64,000 nucleotides of DNA. Source: JAKFWF01 sp031429105 (GTDB lineage Bacteria > Pseudomonadota > Alphaproteobacteria > Rhizobiales > Hyphomicrobiaceae). Under the pieces are notes generated by a model. It searched no databases, was not told the origin of the DNA, and saw only the letters and a list, made by a program, of their open reading frames with translations. Shown in pieces: positions 60,829-64,000 of this stretch. Every line of letters starts with the position of its first letter. The stretch's first letter is position 1. The DNA lies in contig JANOYV010000096.1 in NCBI GenBank assembly GCA_031429105.1, positions 3,889-67,888 of the forward strand, in the 5' to 3' direction. Both the position numbers and the translations under genes were made by a program.

Positions 60829-61064
60829 TGGAAATATACCGCCTTTTCACGTTCGCGCTGTGAGTGCCAAATCTAGACAGATTAAGGGTTTGCAACGATT
60901 ACTGATCGCGATGTGACAACGTCTCTCACCCAAAGCCCACTTGATCCACGCTGCGATTCTGGACGTTATACAGGAGAGCGACGCGTTTACAGCTCCCTAC
61001 GACAATCGACGATAGCCAACTTCTACGGTGCTCCAGATTGGGATCACTCCGGGATAGCGTTTAA

Positions 61065-62126
61065 ATGAACCAGATGCCGAAAGCGGCAGATTTTGAAGCA
61101 CAGCCAGCGCATTGGCCGGTCGATCACCCGCGCGTCAAACACGGTCGAGTCGGCGTGTTGCTGCTCAACCTGGGTACTCCTGACGCAACTGATTATTGGT
61201 CGATGCGGCGTTATCTCAAGGAATTCTTGTCCGACCGGCGCGTGATCGAAGTGCCGCGGTTGTTATGGTGGCCGTTGCTTAACGGCCTCATTCTGACAAC
61301 GAGACCCGGTCGCAAGGGGCGCGACTATGCTTCGATCTGGAACAACGAGCGGAACGAAGGTCCGCTCAAGACCACTACAAGATCTCAGGCCGAACGCTTA
61401 GCAGACGCCATGCGAGATACCGACAACGTCGTCGTTGATTGGGCTATGCGCTACGCCAATCCAACGACCGAAAGCCGAATCAACGCACTGCAGGAACAAG
61501 GCTGCGACCGAATTCTACTTGTACCGCTCTATCCGCACTATGCCGCCGCGACTACGGCAACGGCTGCTGACCAGGCATTTCGAGCGCTCATGAAGATGCG
61601 CTGGCAACCCTATGTGCGCGTGGCTCCAGCTTGGGCTGACGATCCGGTCTACATCGACGCTCTTGCCAAATCGATCCGCGGTCATCTTGCAACGCTGGAC
61701 TTTGAACCCGAAGTGCTGCTCGCAACATTTCACGGGATGCCAAAGAAGTATTTGATGAAAGGCGACCCCTACCACTGCCAATGCCTGAAAACGGGTCGCT
61801 TGCTTTGCGATGCGCTCGGCTGGCCAAAGGATCGCTACGTTGTCACCTTCCAATCGCGCTTTGGACGAGATGAGTGGCTGCAGCCGTATACCGATGAAAC
61901 AGTTGCGGGCCTGGCAAAGAAGGGCGTCAAATCATTGGCAATGATTGCGCCGGGTTTCTCGGCCGATTGTCTCGAAACGCTGGAAGAACTCGACGTTGAA
62001 AACCGTGAAATTTTTGTTCACAACGGTGGCGAGAAATTCACTTACGTCCCATGTCTCAACGACAGCGAGGGTGGCATCCGCGTGATCGAACACGTGGTGC
62101 GGCGCGAACTGATGGGCTGGATCTAG
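61065..62126 (+). CDS. hemH: Ferrochelatase
   Basis: 353 residues. RVGVLLLNLGTPDATDYWSMRRYLKEFLSDRRVIEVP is the family start; LYPHYAAATTATAADQ, the metal-site His in LATFHGMPKKYLMKGDPYHCQC, FQSRFGRDEWLQPYTDE, and APGFSADCLETLEEL. Inserts iron in protoporphyrin IX, last step of heme synthesis. The 236-bp gap upstream holds its promoter; no Irr/RirA-like box was clearly seen. Confidence 0.97.
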   Translation: MNQMPKAADFEAQPAHWPVDHPRVKHGRVGVLLLNLGTPDATDYWSMRRYLKEFLSDRRVIEVPRLLWWPLLNGLILTTRPGRKGRDYASIWNNERNEGPLKTTTRSQAERLADAMRDTDNVVVDWAMRYANPTTESRINALQEQGCDRILLVPLYPHYAAATTATAADQAFRALMKMRWQPYVRVAPAWADDPVYIDALAKSIRGHLATLDFEPEVLLATFHGMPKKYLMKGDPYHCQCLKTGRLLCDALGWPKDRYVVTFQSRFGRDEWLQPYTDETVAGLAKKGVKSLAMIAPGFSADCLETLEELDVENREIFVHNGGEKFTYVPCLNDSEGGIRVIEHVVRRELMGWI

Positions 62127-62164
62127 TCCGACTTTCGCACAGGGCCACGGTCCGCTGCTCGCGC

Positions 62165-62443
62165 CTATAGAGGTATCTTATCCCCTGGGATGTACGTTGC
62201 GAGCGCCAAGGCGTGAACACTCTTCTTCAACTCGGAAGCAAGCAAGTCATTGACCATTCTATGCCGATCGACACGCGATTTGCCAACGAACAGGGCCGAC
62301 ACCACCAAAACACGGAAATGGCTTTCGCCGGTTCCGGGTGAGCCTCGATGTCCAGCGTGCAACTCACTCTCATTGATGATATCGAGGCGTGTCGGCGCCA
62401 GTGATGCCATTAGAACCGTGCGCATTCGATCTTCAGCCGACAT
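62165..62443 (-). CDS. bolA: BolA-family protein
   Basis: 92 residues from ATG 62443. RMRTVLMASLAPTRLDIINESELHAGHRG and FRVLVVSALFVGKSRVDRHRMVNDLLASEL match the BolA fold, including the invariant His in RHRMV. Works with monothiol glutaredoxins in Fe-S and iron control. Divergent from the J-domain protein; this bolA-J-domain-cobS order is common in alphaproteobacteria. Confidence 0.92.
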   Translation of the reverse strand: MSAEDRMRTVLMASLAPTRLDIINESELHAGHRGSPGTGESHFRVLVVSALFVGKSRVDRHRMVNDLLASELKKSVHALALATYIPGDKIPL

Positions 62444-62571
62444 GAATTCCACCCGTCCTTTTGGCAGTGCGACTTCAGTTAAGTCACGTGACACAGTTTA
62501 ACAACTTTTGAACCTGGGTCGTGTGTCAACTGCTTGTACACTTGCCCAATCAACATCATAGTCTGCGACCG

Positions 62572-63207
62572 ATGAAACTGACCTCAAAATACTTCGATAG
62601 TATCCGCATCACCAAGAAGGGCGCGGAGAAGGCCGAGCGCAAGCCGGCGGTACAGGCGTGCGAATGGAAGGGCTGCGACAAGCCAGGTCCGCACCGCGCG
62701 CCAAAGGGTCGCGGCAAGGACGGTGAGTTCTTTCAGTTCTGTGCCGACCACGTCCGCCAATACAATGCCTCATACAATTACTTTGATGGCATGAGCGACA
62801 AGGCGGTCGCCGATTTCCAGAAGGGCGCTGCCTATGGTCACCGCCCGACGTGGACTAGTGGCTCGAACGCAGCAACTGCCAGAGCGGAACTTGGCCGCGC
62901 CGCCGCCGATGCCCAGCGCTTTGCCGATGCCAGAGCATCTCGAACGCAGAACTTCCATGCGTGGCGTGCAAAGCAGGGCGACGGCGATGCGCCTTCACCC
63001 AGCCGACGCGTCAAGCCGCTTGAGAAAAAAGCACTGGATGCCCTGCACTTAACCGAGTCTGCGACCAAAAAAGAGGTCAAAACGCGGTACAAGGATCTCG
63101 TCAAACAGCATCATCCAGATGTCAACGGCGGCGACCGGGCATCCGAGGACAAGTTGCGCGAGATCATCCAAGCCTATAACCTTTTGAAACAGGCAGGACT
63201 TGGCTGA
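62572..63207 (+). CDS. J-domain protein (DnaJ-like)
   Basis: 211 residues from ATG 62572. C-terminal J-domain with HHPDVNGG (the HPD motif) in TRYKDLVKQHHPDVNGG. The N-terminal 120 residues contain CEWKGC and FCADHVRQYNASYNYFDGM, a possible Zn-binding region of unknown role, with an Ala/Arg linker. Co-chaperone for DnaK. cobS follows 98 bp later. Confidence 0.92.
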   Translation: MKLTSKYFDSIRITKKGAEKAERKPAVQACEWKGCDKPGPHRAPKGRGKDGEFFQFCADHVRQYNASYNYFDGMSDKAVADFQKGAAYGHRPTWTSGSNAATARAELGRAAADAQRFADARASRTQNFHAWRAKQGDGDAPSPSRRVKPLEKKALDALHLTESATKKEVKTRYKDLVKQHHPDVNGGDRASEDKLREIIQAYNLLKQAGLG

Positions 63208-63305
63208 GTACGACAGTCAGGTCCAGTCAACTTTTGAAACACACCGTGCCGGTGCACCATCGTGCCGGGGTCCATCCAACAATCGAACGCGGACACGACA
63301 CGATT

Positions 63306-64000
63306 ATGCGCGCCCCTACCCAAGCCGGTATCCCCGGCCTGCCGGACACTAAGTTGTCCGTGCGTGAAGTTTTCGGCATCGACAGCGACATGGAGGTCCC
63401 GGCCTATCTGAAGTCGGATGAGCATGTACCTGACTTCGATCCGGACTACCTGTTCAATCGCGACGTGACACTCGCAATCCTGGCAGGCTTCAAACACAAT
63501 CGCCGCGTCATGATCCAGGGCTACCACGGCACCGGCAAATCGACGCACATTGAGCAGGTCGCGGCGCGGCTGAACTGGCCGTGCGTGCGCGTCAACCTCG
63601 ACAGTCATGTTAGCCGCATTGATCTGGTCGGCAAGGATGCCATTGTCCTCAAGGACGGTAAGCAGGTCACCGAGTTCAAGGAAGGCATTCTGCCATATTG
63701 CCTGCAGTCCAACACGGCGATCGTGTTCGACGAATACGATGCTGGCCGTCCAGACGTTATGTTCGTGATCCAGCGCGTGTTGGAGGTATCCGGCAAGTTG
63801 ACCCTGCTCGATCAGAGCAAGGTGATCCGCCCCCATCCAAGTTTCAGGTTGTTTGCGACAACCAACACCATCGGCCTCGGCGATACGTCTGGTCTCTACC
63901 ACGGCACGCAGCAAATCAATCAAGGCCAGATGGATCGTTGGTCGATCGTCTCGACGTTGAATTATCTGCCGCACGATGACGAAGCCAAGATTGTGCTCGC
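63306..64000 (+). CDS. cobS: Cobaltochelatase subunit CobS (3' end outside window)
   Basis: The frame opens at ATG 63306 and runs off the right edge after 231 codons. Start LPDTKLSVREVFGIDSDMEVP, Walker A GYHGTGKST, sensor region VNLDSHVSRIDLVGKDAI, Walker B AIVFDEYDAGRPD, and FATTNTIGLGDTSGLYHGTQQINQGQMDRWS. AAA+ ATPase that with CobN and CobT inserts cobalt into the aerobic corrin ring. cobT is expected next. The long opposite-strand frame here is a shadow. Confidence 0.96.
   Translation, partial: MRAPTQAGIPGLPDTKLSVREVFGIDSDMEVPAYLKSDEHVPDFDPDYLFNRDVTLAILAGFKHNRRVMIQGYHGTGKSTHIEQVAARLNWPCVRVNLDSHVSRIDLVGKDAIVLKDGKQVTEFKEGILPYCLQSNTAIVFDEYDAGRPDVMFVIQRVLEVSGKLTLLDQSKVIRPHPSFRLFATTNTIGLGDTSGLYHGTQQINQGQMDRWSIVSTLNYLPHDDEAKIVL

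Noticed and set aside
63174..63974. Long leftward frame of 266 codons at the right edge
   Set aside because: It is the exact antisense of cobS, whose forward frame shows Walker A, Walker B and other AAA+ motifs and runs off the window.
1..64000. CRISPR arrays, tRNA or rRNA genes, transposases, prophage or integrase genes
   Set aside because: No spaced direct repeats, RNA-gene signatures or mobile-element proteins were recognised; a tRNA or small-RNA search by covariance model would be more reliable than reading by eye.

Overview
The window is a gene-dense segment of an alphaproteobacterial chromosome, most likely from the order Hyphomicrobiales (Rhizobiales). This rests on gene content and order only: bolA, a J-domain protein and cobS in a row; argD-argF-hslO in a row; an FNR/FixK regulator beside universal stress proteins; a fused LivH-LivM permease; and the PhnW-PhnY-PhnA phosphonate route known from Sinorhizobium. 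No rRNA, tRNA, CRISPR array, transposase or prophage was seen. All functional names are read from protein motifs and context; no database search was possible.

Layout. 1-8.0 kb is a sensing and low-oxygen/stress block: the 3' end of a hybrid histidine kinase, a convergent OmpR-type regulator, an FNR/FixK-type regulator, two UspA proteins, small stress-associated proteins, a frameshifted pyridoxamine-oxidase-like gene and two divergent c-type cytochromes. FNR-like boxes lie in two of the intergenic gaps. 8.3-12.0 kb holds argD, argF, hslO and a small conserved gene. In front of argD there is what looks like a complete arginine attenuator: an Arg-rich 20-residue leader peptide, an antiterminator and a terminator. 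11.9-25.2 kb is one long leftward operon: ferredoxin reductase, FAD subunit, fused [2Fe-2S]/molybdopterin hydroxylase, a 6-hydroxynicotinate-reductase-like protein, UPF0280, DUF1185, a branched-chain-type ABC importer and a second DUF1185. A MarR gene and a perfect 14-bp palindrome sit at its head. It reads as an uptake and reductive degradation system for a nitrogen heterocycle.

25.4-40.3 kb is mainly aminophosphonate metabolism: a GMC oxidoreductase and a HAD phosphatase, then a leftward operon with a 2-aminoethylphosphonate ABC importer, a FAD amine oxidase, a Rieske oxygenase, PhnY, PhnA and PhnW. A Na/Pi transporter with a PhoU-like domain is divergent from phnW and could export surplus phosphate. 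40.3-42.7 kb has a zinc deacylase and both subunits of a 3-oxoacid CoA-transferase. 43.2-45 kb is an AsmA-like protein. 45-50.6 kb is a complete Dpp/Opp-type importer beside a decayed LysR gene. 51.5-56.5 kb has an M15-type peptidase, an HpcH/HpaI aldolase with two EamA transporters, and an unrecognised membrane protein. 56.7-64 kb has thiS-thiG-thiE, a CHAD protein, an O-antigen-ligase-like protein, ferrochelatase, BolA, a J-domain protein and the start of cobS, which runs off the right edge.

Working together: the two large catabolic operons each join a dedicated importer to oxidative and reductive enzymes, and both have the substrate-binding-protein gene followed by a stem-loop or REP-like element. 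This suits a soil or plant-associated bacterium that scavenges unusual N, P and C sources. The most novel candidates are the arginine leader, the heterocycle operon and the Rieske/FAD-amine-oxidase extension of the phosphonate pathway.
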